From the NCBI RefSeq assembly GCF_026183895.1, contig NZ_JAPFQI010000001.1:711510-775509 (forward strand): DNA of 64,000 bases, read 5' to 3'. The notes under the pieces were generated by a model. It was not told the DNA's origin, did no database searches, and worked only from the letters and a program-made list of their open reading frames with translations. Position numbers and translations under genes: made by a program. This DNA comes from Sabulicella glaciei. GTDB taxonomy: Bacteria > Pseudomonadota > Alphaproteobacteria > Acetobacterales > Acetobacteraceae. Every line of letters begins with the position of its first letter. The stretch's first letter is position 1. This document shows, in pieces, positions 1 through 9,137 of the stretch.

Positions 1-1059
1 CTCGTCCAGATCATGCTGCTGCGCTGGCTGGCGCGCACGGGCAACCGCCCCGTCGTCCTGATGGGCGGCGGCACGACCAAGATCGGCGACCCCTCCGGCC
101 GCGACGAGACGCGTCAGATCCTGACCGAGGAGCGGATCGAGCAGAACAAGGCGGGCATCCGCCGCGCCTTTGACGGCTTCCTTCAGTTTGGCGACGGGCC
201 GGGCAAGGCGATCATGCTCGACAATGCCGAATGGCTGGACGGGCTGCGCTACATCCCCTTCCTGCGCGAGGTCGGGCGGCATTTCAGCGTCAACCGCATG
301 CTGAGCATGGACAGCGTCCGGCTGCGGCTGGAGCGCGACCAGCCGCTCACCTTCATCGAGTTCAACTACATGCTGCTGCAGAGCTACGACTTCGTGGAGC
401 TTCACAAGCGCCACGGCGTGACGCTGCAGATGGGCGGCTCCGACCAATGGGGCAACATCGTCATGGGCGCCGACCTGGTTCGCCGCATGAGCAATGCCAC
501 GGTGCACGGCCTCACCGCGCCGCTCATCACCACGGCGTCGGGCGCCAAGATGGGCAAGACGGCGGGCGGCGCGGTCTGGCTGAACGCAGACCGCCTGAGC
601 CCCTACGATTACTGGCAGTACTGGCGCAACGCCGAGGATGCGGATGCAGGCCGCTTCCTCGCCCTCTTCACGGACCTGCCCATGGAGGAGGTGCGGCGCC
701 TGGGTGCGCTGGGCGGCGCCGAGATCAACGAGGCGAAGAAGGTGCTGGCGACGGAAGCGACCGCGCTGCTGCACGGCCGTGCGGCGGCGGAGGAAGCGGC
801 CGAAACGGCGCGCCGTGCCTTCGAGCAGGGCGAGGCGGCAGAGACCCTGCCCAGCATCATCCATGCCCTTCCCGCCCCGCTGCTGGACCTGCTGGTGGAG
901 GCGAAGCTCTGCGCCTCCAAGGGGGAGGCGCGGCGCCTCATCGCCCAGAACGGGGTACGCCTCGACGACGCGCCGGTTTCTGATCCGGCACTGGTGGTGG
1001 AGGCGCCGGCCAAGCTATCGGCCGGGCGCAAGCGGCACGTTCTGGTGAAGGCGGGCTGA
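1..1059 (+). CDS. tyrS: Tyrosyl-tRNA synthetase, 5' end outside window
   Basis: Class I aminoacyl-tRNA synthetase that charges tRNA-Tyr in the cytoplasm. The reading frame is open from base 1, so the N-terminus with the HIGH-type motif (roughly 60 residues) lies to the left; 352 residues are visible. Landmarks are [12 protein letters not shown] near the start, the tyrosine-pocket stretch [10 protein letters not shown] at about visible residue 143, and the signature loop KMGKT at about 183 (family form KMSKS or KFGKS). A C-terminal S4-like RNA-binding segment starts near residue 299 ([15 protein letters not shown]). It ends 36 bp before the next gene, which has its own strong ribosome site, so cotranscription is possible but not required. 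Family assignment is secure. Confidence 0.96.
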   Translation, partial: LVQIMLLRWLARTGNRPVVLMGGGTTKIGDPSGRDETRQILTEERIEQNKAGIRRAFDGFLQFGDGPGKAIMLDNAEWLDGLRYIPFLREVGRHFSVNRMLSMDSVRLRLERDQPLTFIEFNYMLLQSYDFVELHKRHGVTLQMGGSDQWGNIVMGADLVRRMSNATVHGLTAPLITTASGAKMGKTAGGAVWLNADRLSPYDYWQYWRNAEDADAGRFLALFTDLPMEEVRRLGALGGAEINEAKKVLATEATALLHGRAAAEEAAETARRAFEQGEAAETLPSIIHALPAPLLDLLVEAKLCASKGEARRLIAQNGVRLDDAPVSDPALVVEAPAKLSAGRKRHVLVKAG

Positions 1060-1095
1060 AGGGGTCTATCCTCCGGCCAAAGCACCGGAGGAAAC

Positions 1096-2793
1096 ATGGA
1101 GCCGACTCTCGTGATCCGGGGCGGCACGCTGGTGGATGGCACCGGCGCGTCGCCTTTCGAAGCGGATATCGCGCTTTCCGGCGACCGCATCGCGGCCATC
1201 GGCCGCAACCTTTCCATCCCGCGCGGCGCGGAGGAGATCGAGGCCAAGGGACGCCTCGTGACCCCGGGCTTCGTGGACATCCACACCCATTACGACGCCC
1301 AGGCCACCTGGACGTCGAAGATCCTTTCTTCCTCCTTGCACGGGGTGACCACGGCGCTGCTGGGCAATTGCGGCGTCGGCTTCGCCCCCTGCCGGCCCGA
1401 GCATCGCGACATGCTGGTCGCCCTCATGGAAGGGGTGGAGGACCTGCCCGAGGTGGTGCTGACCGAAGGCCTGCCCTGGAACTGGGAAAGCTTCCCCGAC
1501 TACCTCGACGCGCTGGATTCCCGCCCCTACGACATGGACGTCGCGGCCCAGGTACCACACGCGGCGCTTCGGGTGCACGTGATGGGGAAGCGCGGCTTCG
1601 AGCGCGAGCCCGCCACCGAGGCGGACCGGGCCGAGATGGCGCGGCTTGCGCGCGAGGGCATCGCGGCCGGGGCGCTGGGCTTCTCCACCTCCCGCGCCAT
1701 CGCCCACAAGACGCTGGCCGGAGAGCCGACCCCGACCCTCGGCGCGGCCGAGATCGAGCTGGCCGAGATCGGAAGGGCACTTGGCGGCGGCTGGCTGCAG
1801 GTCATCTCCGATTTCGACGACCCGGCCGAGGAGGAATGGGAGAGGCTGACCCGCGTTGCGCGGCTGGCTGGGCGGCCCATGACCTTCTCGCTGCTCCAGC
1901 GCGAATCCCGGCCCGATTTCTGGCGCTGGCTGCTGGACCGCGTCTCCGAGGCGAATGCGGAGGGACTCCGCGTCACCGGCCAGGTGATGGGACGGCCAGT
2001 CGGCTTGATGTTCGGCTGGGAGTTGTCGCAGCACCCCTTCCTGACCCGGGCGGCCTATCGCGAGGTCGCGCATCTTCCCATCGACGAGCGGGTGACCGCA
2101 CTACGCGACCCGGCGCGCCGCGCCCGCATCCTTGCTGAACTGACGGACGACCCGGCGCTCCGCGCGCGCCTCAACAACTACGCCCGGATCTATCGCCTGA
2201 CGCCGGACTACGAACCGCCGCCCGAGGCCTCGGTGCTGGAGACGGCCAAGCGCGAGCGACGCGACCCCGAGGATCTTTGCTACGACTGGATGCTGGAGGA
2301 GAATGGCCGCGCCATCCTCAACCGCCCCCTTTTGAACTACGCCAATGGCAACCTCGACGCGATCCGCGAGATGGTTACCCACCCGCACACCCTGCTGGGC
2401 CTGGGCGATGGCGGGGCGCATGTCGGCTATATCTGCGATGCCTCCGCACCCACCCATCTCCTCACCCATTGGGTCCGCGACCGGGCCCGTGGCGGGCGCT
2501 TGCCGGTGGAGTTCGCCGTGCAGCGGCTTTCCGCCGACAATGCCAAGGCGATCGGCCTTCGCGACCGCGGGCTGCTCAAGGAAGGCCTCAAGGCTGACCT
2601 GAATATTATTGATTTTGAAGCATTGTCGCTCCATCGGCCGGAGATGCGCTACGACCTCCCGGCTGGCGGCAAGCGCTTGGTGCAAGGCGCCACCGGCTAT
2701 GACGCGACAATCGTTTCAGGCGTCGTGACGCGGCGCCATGGCGAGGAAACCGGAGCCTTGCCCGGCAAGCTTGTGCGGGGGACGCGCGCATGA
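1096..2793 (+). CDS. N-acyl-D-amino-acid deacylase family amidohydrolase (copy 1)
   Basis: Metal-dependent amidohydrolase of the D-aminoacylase/COG3653 group, 565 aa, expected to cleave an N-acyl or cyclic amide bond in the cytoplasm. The N-terminus has the usual beta strand LVIRGGTLVDGTG, then the metal ligand pair HTHYD (H63, H65) and a cysteine at C92 in GNCGVGFAPC, close to where D-aminoacylases carry a zinc-bridging Cys. LGDGGAHVGY sits where the catalytic Asp is expected. I could not place the other two canonical zinc histidines, so the substrate may differ from N-acyl-D-amino acids. The start is chosen from GGAGGAAAC just upstream of the ATG. The stop overlaps the start of copy 2 by 4 bp (ATGA), so the pair is surely cotranscribed. 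Exact substrate unknown. Confidence 0.85.
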   Translation: MEPTLVIRGGTLVDGTGASPFEADIALSGDRIAAIGRNLSIPRGAEEIEAKGRLVTPGFVDIHTHYDAQATWTSKILSSSLHGVTTALLGNCGVGFAPCRPEHRDMLVALMEGVEDLPEVVLTEGLPWNWESFPDYLDALDSRPYDMDVAAQVPHAALRVHVMGKRGFEREPATEADRAEMARLAREGIAAGALGFSTSRAIAHKTLAGEPTPTLGAAEIELAEIGRALGGGWLQVISDFDDPAEEEWERLTRVARLAGRPMTFSLLQRESRPDFWRWLLDRVSEANAEGLRVTGQVMGRPVGLMFGWELSQHPFLTRAAYREVAHLPIDERVTALRDPARRARILAELTDDPALRARLNNYARIYRLTPDYEPPPEASVLETAKRERRDPEDLCYDWMLEENGRAILNRPLLNYANGNLDAIREMVTHPHTLLGLGDGGAHVGYICDASAPTHLLTHWVRDRARGGRLPVEFAVQRLSADNAKAIGLRDRGLLKEGLKADLNIIDFEALSLHRPEMRYDLPAGGKRLVQGATGYDATIVSGVVTRRHGEETGALPGKLVRGTRA

Positions 2794-4469
2794 CCCATGA
2801 CCTCGTGATCCGCGGTGGTACCGTGATGGACGGCACCGGCGCCCCTGGCTTCCGTGCCGACGTGGCGGTGCGGGACGGCACCATCGTCGCAGTGGGCGAC
2901 GTGCCGGGCCGTGGCGAGACGGAGATCGATGCCGGCGGCCATGTTGTCTGCCCCGGCTTCGTGGACCTGCACACGCATTACGACGGGCAGGCCGTGTGGG
3001 ATTCGCACTTGGCCCCCTCATCTTGGCATGGCGTCACTACCGTTCTGATGGGGAATTGCGGCGTCGGCTTTGCTCCGTGCCGGGCCGAGGACCGGGAAAC
3101 GCTGATCCGCCTGATGGAAGGCGTGGAGGACATCCCTGGCCCCGTGCTGCATGAAGGGCTGAACTGGGCCTGGGAAAGCTTCCCCGAGTATCTTGACGCG
3201 CTGGAATCTCGCACCCGCGATGTGGACACGGCCGTGCTGCTGCCACACGCCGCGGTCCGCGTCCATGTGATGGGGGAGCGCGCCCTTGCGCTGGAGAACG
3301 CCACCGACGCGGAAGCGGAAGCCATGGGGCGCATCGCGGGCGAGGCGATCGCCGCGGGCGCCTTCGGGGCCTCCACCAGCCGCACCATCAGCCATAAGAC
3401 CCTCGCCGGCGACCCGACGCCGACGCTGCGTGCGCAGGAAGCGGAGTTGCTGGCCCTGACGCGGGGCATGGGCGGTGGCCTGCTGGAACTGATCTCGGAC
3501 TGGAACGAGCCGGACCCCGCCACCGAGTTCGCCATGGTTCGCCGGATCCATGAGGCGTCGGGGCGGCCGGTCCTGTTCAGCCTGACCGCGCGGCACGATC
3601 GCACGGAAGCCTGGAAGGAATTGCTGGCACTGTCCGACGATGCGGCCGAGGAGGGGCTATCCATCCGCCCGGTCTTCCCGCCTCGGCCCATCGGCATCCT
3701 GCTTGGGCTTCAAGGGAGCCAGAACCCATTCTCGGGCTGCCCCTCCTATAAGGCGATCGCCGACCTCGCGCCCGAGCGGCGCGCGGCGGCGATGCGTGAC
3801 CCGGACCTTCGCGCACGCATCCTGTCCGAGGACCGTGTGACCGGCTCCAGCTTTCCGCTGATCACCCGCCTGTCCTGGGCCCGCATGTTTCCCTTCGGCG
3901 ATCCCCCGGACTACGCACCCCCGCGCGAGGCAAGCCTGGAGGCCCAGGCTGCACGCGAGGGACGCTCGCCGGAGGAAGTGGCCTATAACCTGCTCGTTTC
4001 CGGTGGCTGGATCTTCGCACCGCTGACGAACTTTGCCGACTTCAGCCTTGATGCATCAGCGGAATGCATGCGGCACCGCAACACCATCATCGGGCTTGGC
4101 GATGGCGGCGCCCATGTCGGCTTCGTTTCAGACGGAAGCTTCCCAACCTATGTTCTTGATTATTGGTCAAAGAAGGGGTTTTCCCTTGAGGAGCTGATCC
4201 GCCGGCAGAGCTCGGACACCGCCCGCGCCATCGGACTCTTCGACCGGGGCGTAGTTGCGCCCGGCATGCTGGCGGACCTGAACATACTGGATCCGAACGG
4301 GCTGGGGCTGGAGGCCCCCTTCATGGCCCATGACCTGCCGGCCGGTGGCAAGCGCCTGCTGCAACGGGCACGCGGCTATCGCGCAACGGTCAAGCGGGGC
4401 CGAGTGACCTACCGGGATGGTCGTCCCACGGGGGAGCTTCCCGGGCAGTTGCTCAGGCGGGGGCGCTGA
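2790..4469 (+). CDS. N-acyl-D-amino-acid deacylase family amidohydrolase (copy 2)
   Basis: Paralogue of the preceding gene, 559 aa, with the same architecture: LVIRGGTVMDGTG at the N-terminus, ligand pair HTHYD (H61, H63), Cys in MGNCGVGFAPC (C90) and LGDGGAHVGF late in the barrel. Long stretches such as LMEGVED and ESFPEYLDALE match copy 1, so the pair looks like a tandem duplication followed by divergence. The start codon overlaps the previous stop by 4 bp, implying translational coupling. The last 17 bp overlap the convergent oxidoreductase gene. Two divergent copies in one transcript suggest different substrates or a mixed assembly; that is inference. No signal peptide is seen, so the protein should be cytoplasmic. 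Confidence 0.85.
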   Translation: MTHDLVIRGGTVMDGTGAPGFRADVAVRDGTIVAVGDVPGRGETEIDAGGHVVCPGFVDLHTHYDGQAVWDSHLAPSSWHGVTTVLMGNCGVGFAPCRAEDRETLIRLMEGVEDIPGPVLHEGLNWAWESFPEYLDALESRTRDVDTAVLLPHAAVRVHVMGERALALENATDAEAEAMGRIAGEAIAAGAFGASTSRTISHKTLAGDPTPTLRAQEAELLALTRGMGGGLLELISDWNEPDPATEFAMVRRIHEASGRPVLFSLTARHDRTEAWKELLALSDDAAEEGLSIRPVFPPRPIGILLGLQGSQNPFSGCPSYKAIADLAPERRAAAMRDPDLRARILSEDRVTGSSFPLITRLSWARMFPFGDPPDYAPPREASLEAQAAREGRSPEEVAYNLLVSGGWIFAPLTNFADFSLDASAECMRHRNTIIGLGDGGAHVGFVSDGSFPTYVLDYWSKKGFSLEELIRRQSSDTARAIGLFDRGVVAPGMLADLNILDPNGLGLEAPFMAHDLPAGGKRLLQRARGYRATVKRGRVTYRDGRPTGELPGQLLRRGR

Positions 4470-5385
4470 GCGCGGCTTCGACACGAAGCGCCGCGTCGAG
4501 CGCCGCGCGCCCGGCCGCCCCATCCGCCTCGTAGGGGCGAGCCCCGGCGATGGCAGCGCGGAGGGCGTCGTGCTCCGCCTCCAAGCTGTCATGCTCGACC
4601 CAGGATCGGCGAGTGGTGCCCCAGCCAGGAAGGTGTTCCATGGGCTCGGCGCCGCCCGGCGCGACGAAATCCAGGGTGCGTGCCAGGAAGTCCACCCGCA
4701 GTTCACCCTCCGGGCCGAGGGCGCGCAGACGGCGCTCCAGCCCGACCGCGATCCGGCTGGCCGTGACGGTCGCCCGGGTCCCATCCGTGAGGAGGAGATG
4801 GGCCACGGCCCAGTCCGTCTGCTCGCTCACCGCCCGCCCGCCTACGGCCTGGACCTCGGCCAGATCCGCGCCGGTGAGCGCCATCACCAGGTCGAGGTCG
4901 TGAATCATCAGGTCCAATACGACCGACACGTCAAGCGAACGGGGCCGGAAGGACGCGACGCGCACTGCTTCCAGCGCACGGAGGCGACGCCCCGCACACT
5001 CCGCCCGAAGGGTCCGAATCGCGGCCGAGTGACGCTCGATCTGCCCCACCATGAGGACGAGGCCCTTGCGCGCGGCGAGGGCGATCAGCGCGTCCGCCTC
5101 CTCCAGCGTCGCGGCGATGGGCTTTTCCACCAGCACATGCCGCCCGGCTTCGAGGGCACGGCTGGCCAGGGCGAAGTGATATGGCGTCGGGGCGGCAATG
5201 ATCAGGGCTTCGGAGCGCTCGATCAACGCGTCCAGGGCCAGCGCCTCCGTCCCCGCCTCGGCGGCCACCAGTGCGGCGCGGGAGGGGTCGGGGTCATGCA
5301 GGCCGGACAGGCCGCGGCCCTTCAGCTTCAAGGTGTGGAAGCGGCCGAAATGGCCGGCGCCGATCACGCCGATGCGGGGATTCAT
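4453..5385 (-). CDS. Gfo/Idh/MocA family NAD(P)-dependent oxidoreductase
   Basis: 310-aa sugar-type dehydrogenase. The Rossmann motif GVIGAGHFGRFH begins the protein and the family lysine is in VEKPIAA. The run VVLDLMIHDLDLV, with GQIERH earlier, resembles Gfo/Idh enzymes that oxidise C3 of UDP-GlcNAc (GnnA type, found in lipid A gene clusters). I recognise only this motif-level likeness, and the partner aminotransferase GnnB is not here. The frame is open for 30 more codons upstream, but the ATG at 5385 is chosen because the Rossmann fold starts immediately after it and the longer version would reach into the promoter space of secDF. It is divergent from secDF (107 bp between starts) and convergent with the amidohydrolase, overlapping it by 17 bp. 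Confidence 0.82.
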   Translation of the reverse strand: MNPRIGVIGAGHFGRFHTLKLKGRGLSGLHDPDPSRAALVAAEAGTEALALDALIERSEALIIAAPTPYHFALASRALEAGRHVLVEKPIAATLEEADALIALAARKGLVLMVGQIERHSAAIRTLRAECAGRRLRALEAVRVASFRPRSLDVSVVLDLMIHDLDLVMALTGADLAEVQAVGGRAVSEQTDWAVAHLLLTDGTRATVTASRIAVGLERRLRALGPEGELRVDFLARTLDFVAPGGAEPMEHLPGWGTTRRSWVEHDSLEAEHDALRAAIAGARPYEADGAAGRAALDAALRVEAALSAPA

Positions 5386-5492
5386 GCCCCTCCGGTAGCC
5401 GAAAGGGGACCGGGCTTGCATCCCCCCCCTCCCCTCGTCATGTTCCGGCCGAATCCCGGACGCGGGACACCCCAAGGGGATATGGTTCGGTC

Positions 5493-8078
5493 ATGATGTA
5501 TTTCGCGCGGTGGAAGCAGGCCGCGATTCTTCTCGTCTGCCTTCTGGGCGCGCTGGTGAGCCTGCCCAACCTGCTGCCGCGCACCAGTTTCCCCGACTGG
5601 TTCCCGGTGCGGCAGGTCGCGCTCGGCCTCGACCTCCGCGGCGGCTCCTACCTGCTGCTGGAAGTGGACACATCCGTCCTGCTGCGCGAGCGGCTGGAGG
5701 GCCTCGTCGAAGGTGCGCGCCGCGGGTTGAACCAGGCGAACCCTCGCGTCGGCTACACGGGGCTTTCCGCCAATTCAGACCAGCGGCGTATCCAGCTTCG
5801 CCTCACCGATCCATCCCAGCGCGACGTCGCGCTCCGCGTCCTGCGCGAGATGGCGAATGCCGTGAACGTGGGCGGGGGCGCGACGCAGCCTGACATCGAG
5901 GTCGTAGCCGCCCCGGACGGGCTCGTCACCGCGACGGTGACGGAGGCTGGGCTGCGCGCCAAGGCCACCAACGCCGTCGAGCAGTCCATCGAGATCGTCC
6001 GCCGTCGCATCGACGAGACGGGCGTGGTCGAGGCGCTGATCGCGCGCCAAGGCGCGAACCGCATCCTGGTCCAGCTTCCCGGCGTCGAGGATCCGGCGCG
6101 CATCAAGGACCTGCTGGGCCGAACCGCCCGCATGACCTTCCACCTCCTGGACGACACGGCGAGTCTTTCCGCCGCGACGCCGCCGCCGGGCGTGCTGTTC
6201 CTGCAGGGCGAGCGCGCCGGCGCGGAGGAGCGCTACGCCGTGCGGCGCCGTGTTGAGGTGGATGGCGCCAATCTTTCCGATGCCCGGGCCGCGCAGGATT
6301 CGCGCACCGGCGAATGGGTGGTGAACTTCACCTTCGATGGGATCGGCACGCGACGCTTTTCCGAAGTGACGCGCCAGAACGTGGGCCGCCCCTTCGCCAT
6401 CGTCCTGGACGACAAGGTGATCACCGCACCCGTGATCCGCGAGCCCATCACGGCCGGGCGCGGGCAGATCAGCGGGTCCTTCACCGTCCGCACCGCCAAC
6501 GACCTTGCCGTGCTGCTGCGCGCGGGCGCCCTGCCCGCCCCGCTGACCGTGATCGAGGAACGGACCGTCGGGCCAGAGCTCGGGGCGGACGCGATCCGCG
6601 CCGGCATGATCTCCATGGCCGTCGGGACCGTGGTGGTGTTCCTCTACATGGGCCTTGCCTACGGCCTGTTCGGCTGGTTCGCGAACATCGCGCTCGCCGT
6701 GAACATCGTGCTGCTCATCGCCTGCCTGACCTTGCTGGAGGCGACTCTCACCCTGCCGGGCATCGCCGGCATCGTGCTGACACTGGGCACGGCGCTCGAC
6801 GCCAACATCCTCATCAACGAGCGCATCCGCGAGGAGGTGAAGCTCGGGCGCTCGCCGATCAATGCGCTGGAAGCCGGCTACACCAAGGCGTCAGGGACGA
6901 TCCTGGACGCCAACCTCACCAACCTGATCGCCATGGCCTGCCTCTACGGCTTCGGCTCCGGGCCCGTTCGCGGCTTCGCCGTGACGGTGGCGATCGGCAC
7001 AGTGGTGCAGATGTGGACCGCGACCGTGCTGACCCGCCTGATGGTGATCTGGTGGTACCGCGCCCGCCGCCCGAAGGAGTTGCCGGTGATCGAGCGGCCG
7101 GGCCTTTCCCTCGGCCAGCGCCTCGCCCGGCCGCTGTTCCGTTTGGTGCCCGACATCACCCGCATCCCCTTCATGAAGGGGGCGCGGGCAGGCCTTCTGG
7201 TCTCCGCTGTCCTGTCGCTCGCCTCGCTGGCCGGTGCCTTCTATCCGGGGCTGGAGAAGGGCATCGACTTCAAGGGCGGCATCGTGATGGAGGTGCGGAC
7301 GGAGCAGGCGGCCGACCTCGCCCGGATGCGCTCCGCCGTCTCCACCTTGAACGCGGGCGATGTCGGGCTCCAGCAATTCGGCGATGACCGTACGATCCTG
7401 TTGCGCCTGCCCGCCCCGCCGGAGGAGGCGCAGACCCAGGCCGTGGTGAACCGAGTCCGCGGCGCGCTGGAGGAAGCCAGCCCGGGCGTCCGCATCCTGC
7501 GCGTCGAGGCCGTAGGCAACCGCATTTCGGACGAGTTGTTCCGGGGAGGGCTGATCGCCCTCGGCATCAGCCTCGTCGCGATGCTGGTCTATATCTGGGC
7601 GCGGTTCGAGTGGCAGTTCGGCGTGGCGGGCATCATCACGCTGATCCTCGACACCACGAAGACGATCGGCTTCATGGTTCTCTTCCAGGTCGAGTTCAAC
7701 CTGACCACCATCGCAGCCATCCTCACCGTCGTGGGCTTCAGCGTGAACGACAAGGTCGTGGTCTTCGACCGGATGCGGGAGAACCTTCGCAAGTTCAAGA
7801 CGATGCCGCTGCGCGACCTCGTGGACCTTTCGATCGACGAGACGCTGAACCGCTCGCTCGGCACTTCGATGACGCTGTTGCTGTCCGCCCTGCCGCTTGC
7901 CCTGTTTGGTGGCGAGACGCTCTCGGGCTTCGCCTGGGTGATGCTGTTCGGCATCGTGATCTCCACTTCCTCCTCTGTGTTCATCGCGGCGCCGATCGTG
8001 CTCTTCACGGGGCGCCGCTCCCTTCGCCGTGCTGAGGTCGAAACCGCGCGTCCAGGCACGGCTCCGGCGGCTCGTTAG
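5493..8078 (+). CDS. secDF: Protein translocase subunit SecDF (SecD-SecF fusion)
   Basis: Inner-membrane auxiliary subunit of the Sec translocon that uses the proton-motive force to complete protein export. One 861-aa polypeptide holds both halves. The SecD half (about residues 1-540) has an N-terminal membrane segment, GLDLRGG at about residue 42, a large periplasmic P1 region and a TM bundle with GTALDANILINERI. The SecF half begins near residue 550, with GIDFKGG at about 589 and VVGFSVNDKVVVFDR in its membrane region. The start is the first of two adjacent ATGs, preceded by AAGGGGA; the longer open frame from 5271 overlaps the divergent gene and is not part of the protein. There is no yajC beside it. 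The next gene starts 3 bp after the stop. Confidence 0.95.
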   Translation: MMYFARWKQAAILLVCLLGALVSLPNLLPRTSFPDWFPVRQVALGLDLRGGSYLLLEVDTSVLLRERLEGLVEGARRGLNQANPRVGYTGLSANSDQRRIQLRLTDPSQRDVALRVLREMANAVNVGGGATQPDIEVVAAPDGLVTATVTEAGLRAKATNAVEQSIEIVRRRIDETGVVEALIARQGANRILVQLPGVEDPARIKDLLGRTARMTFHLLDDTASLSAATPPPGVLFLQGERAGAEERYAVRRRVEVDGANLSDARAAQDSRTGEWVVNFTFDGIGTRRFSEVTRQNVGRPFAIVLDDKVITAPVIREPITAGRGQISGSFTVRTANDLAVLLRAGALPAPLTVIEERTVGPELGADAIRAGMISMAVGTVVVFLYMGLAYGLFGWFANIALAVNIVLLIACLTLLEATLTLPGIAGIVLTLGTALDANILINERIREEVKLGRSPINALEAGYTKASGTILDANLTNLIAMACLYGFGSGPVRGFAVTVAIGTVVQMWTATVLTRLMVIWWYRARRPKELPVIERPGLSLGQRLARPLFRLVPDITRIPFMKGARAGLLVSAVLSLASLAGAFYPGLEKGIDFKGGIVMEVRTEQAADLARMRSAVSTLNAGDVGLQQFGDDRTILLRLPAPPEEAQTQAVVNRVRGALEEASPGVRILRVEAVGNRISDELFRGGLIALGISLVAMLVYIWARFEWQFGVAGIITLILDTTKTIGFMVLFQVEFNLTTIAAILTVVGFSVNDKVVVFDRMRENLRKFKTMPLRDLVDLSIDETLNRSLGTSMTLLLSALPLALFGGETLSGFAWVMLFGIVISTSSSVFIAAPIVLFTGRRSLRRAEVETARPGTAPAAR

Positions 8079-8081
8079 GTC

Positions 8082-9137
8082 GTGGGAACAGGCGGCACGG
8101 TCATCGTCGCCTCCAGCCCCGCCCTGCGCGAGGCGGCGTCCCTGGCGATAAGGCGGAGCGGCCTGCCGGACCCGGTGCTGCTTGGCGATGATGCAGCGCT
8201 GCTCCACGCCGTCGTCGCTCAGATCGGGGGCTTCGGGCGCATCCTGATCGAGCGAGGCCTGCCGGGCCTCGGCGCAGAATTGGTGGATGCGCTGGCTGAG
8301 GCCTCGCCCAAGGCCGTGATCTCCGTCGTCGACTCGGATTCGGACCCCGAGGCGGTTGCGACGCTTCTTTCGGGCCCCACCCCGCCCGAGGCAAAGCTCA
8401 CTCCGCCCTTGCGTCCGGGCGGGCTGATGCTGCGCTACCAGCCCATCGTGTCGCTGCGCGACGGGAGGATCGAGATGGTCGAGGCGCTGGCCCGCTGGGC
8501 GAGCGAGCCGGTTGCTGTGACGCCCATCCATTTCGTTCCGGCGATCGAGCTCATGGGCCTTGGGCGCGTCCTGGCGCGCGCGGTCACGCGCCTCGCAACG
8601 CAGGACATGGCGCGGATGCCTTGGCCCCTGTGCGTGACCGTGAACCTTTCGGTGGCGGAGTTCGAGCGGCGCGACGTTGCTTCATGGCTCAGTTTCGAGG
8701 CGCGCCGCGCCGGCCTTCCCCCATCGCGGGTCGGCATCGAACTCACCGAGACCTCGCCGGTGCGTGACGTGTCGCGCCTGGCCCACGCGCTGCGACGGCT
8801 TCGCGCGGCGCGGCATGAGGTGCTGATGGACGACGTGATCCTGGACGACCCGCGGCGCCGTTTGCTCCATCTGCCCTTCAGCGGGCTGAAGCTCGATCGC
8901 AGCCTCACGCGCCTCGCCCTCACCAGCGCGCGCGCCCGCAATCAGATCCATGCCCTGTGCGAGACGGGGATGGCCGTGACGGCGGAGGGCATTTCCTCGC
9001 GCAGCGAGGCGCGGCTGTTGCGTGCCCTGGGCGTCCGCCGCGGTCAGGGCTTCTGGCTGGCGCGGCCCCTGCCGGCCCAGGCCCTGGCAGCCTGGGCACG
9101 GCGCAGCGTCGGTCAGCCGCGGAAGGCGCGGCCGTAG
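8082..9137 (+). CDS. EAL-domain protein with altered loop 6, N-terminal receiver-like region
   Basis: 351 aa, GTG start three bases after secDF, so almost certainly cotranscribed with it. Residues 1-105 look like a degenerate receiver (alternating hydrophobic strands, no clear phosphoacceptor pocket). From about residue 110 an EAL fold follows: VEALARW (about 131), NLSVAEF, GIELTE, LMDDV, LKLDRS, TAEGIS and GQGFW. These keep most metal and substrate residues of c-di-GMP phosphodiesterases. The loop normally reading DFGTGYSS after the Asp pair is instead DDVILDDPRRR and one residue shorter, which in known EAL proteins usually weakens or abolishes activity. It may therefore be a c-di-GMP sensor or protein-binding module rather than an enzyme. 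The 3' end overlaps the convergent dehydrogenase by 25 bp. Confidence 0.82.
   Translation: MGTGGTVIVASSPALREAASLAIRRSGLPDPVLLGDDAALLHAVVAQIGGFGRILIERGLPGLGAELVDALAEASPKAVISVVDSDSDPEAVATLLSGPTPPEAKLTPPLRPGGLMLRYQPIVSLRDGRIEMVEALARWASEPVAVTPIHFVPAIELMGLGRVLARAVTRLATQDMARMPWPLCVTVNLSVAEFERRDVASWLSFEARRAGLPPSRVGIELTETSPVRDVSRLAHALRRLRAARHEVLMDDVILDDPRRRLLHLPFSGLKLDRSLTRLALTSARARNQIHALCETGMAVTAEGISSRSEARLLRALGVRRGQGFWLARPLPAQALAAWARRSVGQPRKARP

Noticed and set aside
5271-5492. 74-codon extension of secDF
   Set aside because: Arg/Gly-rich text antisense to the oxidoreductase gene; the SecD membrane segment begins right after the ATG at 5493.
6891-8531. Long open frame antisense to secDF (546 codons)
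   Set aside because: It lies wholly on the opposite strand of secDF and the EAL gene, has a His/Gln/Arg-rich composition typical of GC-rich shadow frames and no recognisable domain.
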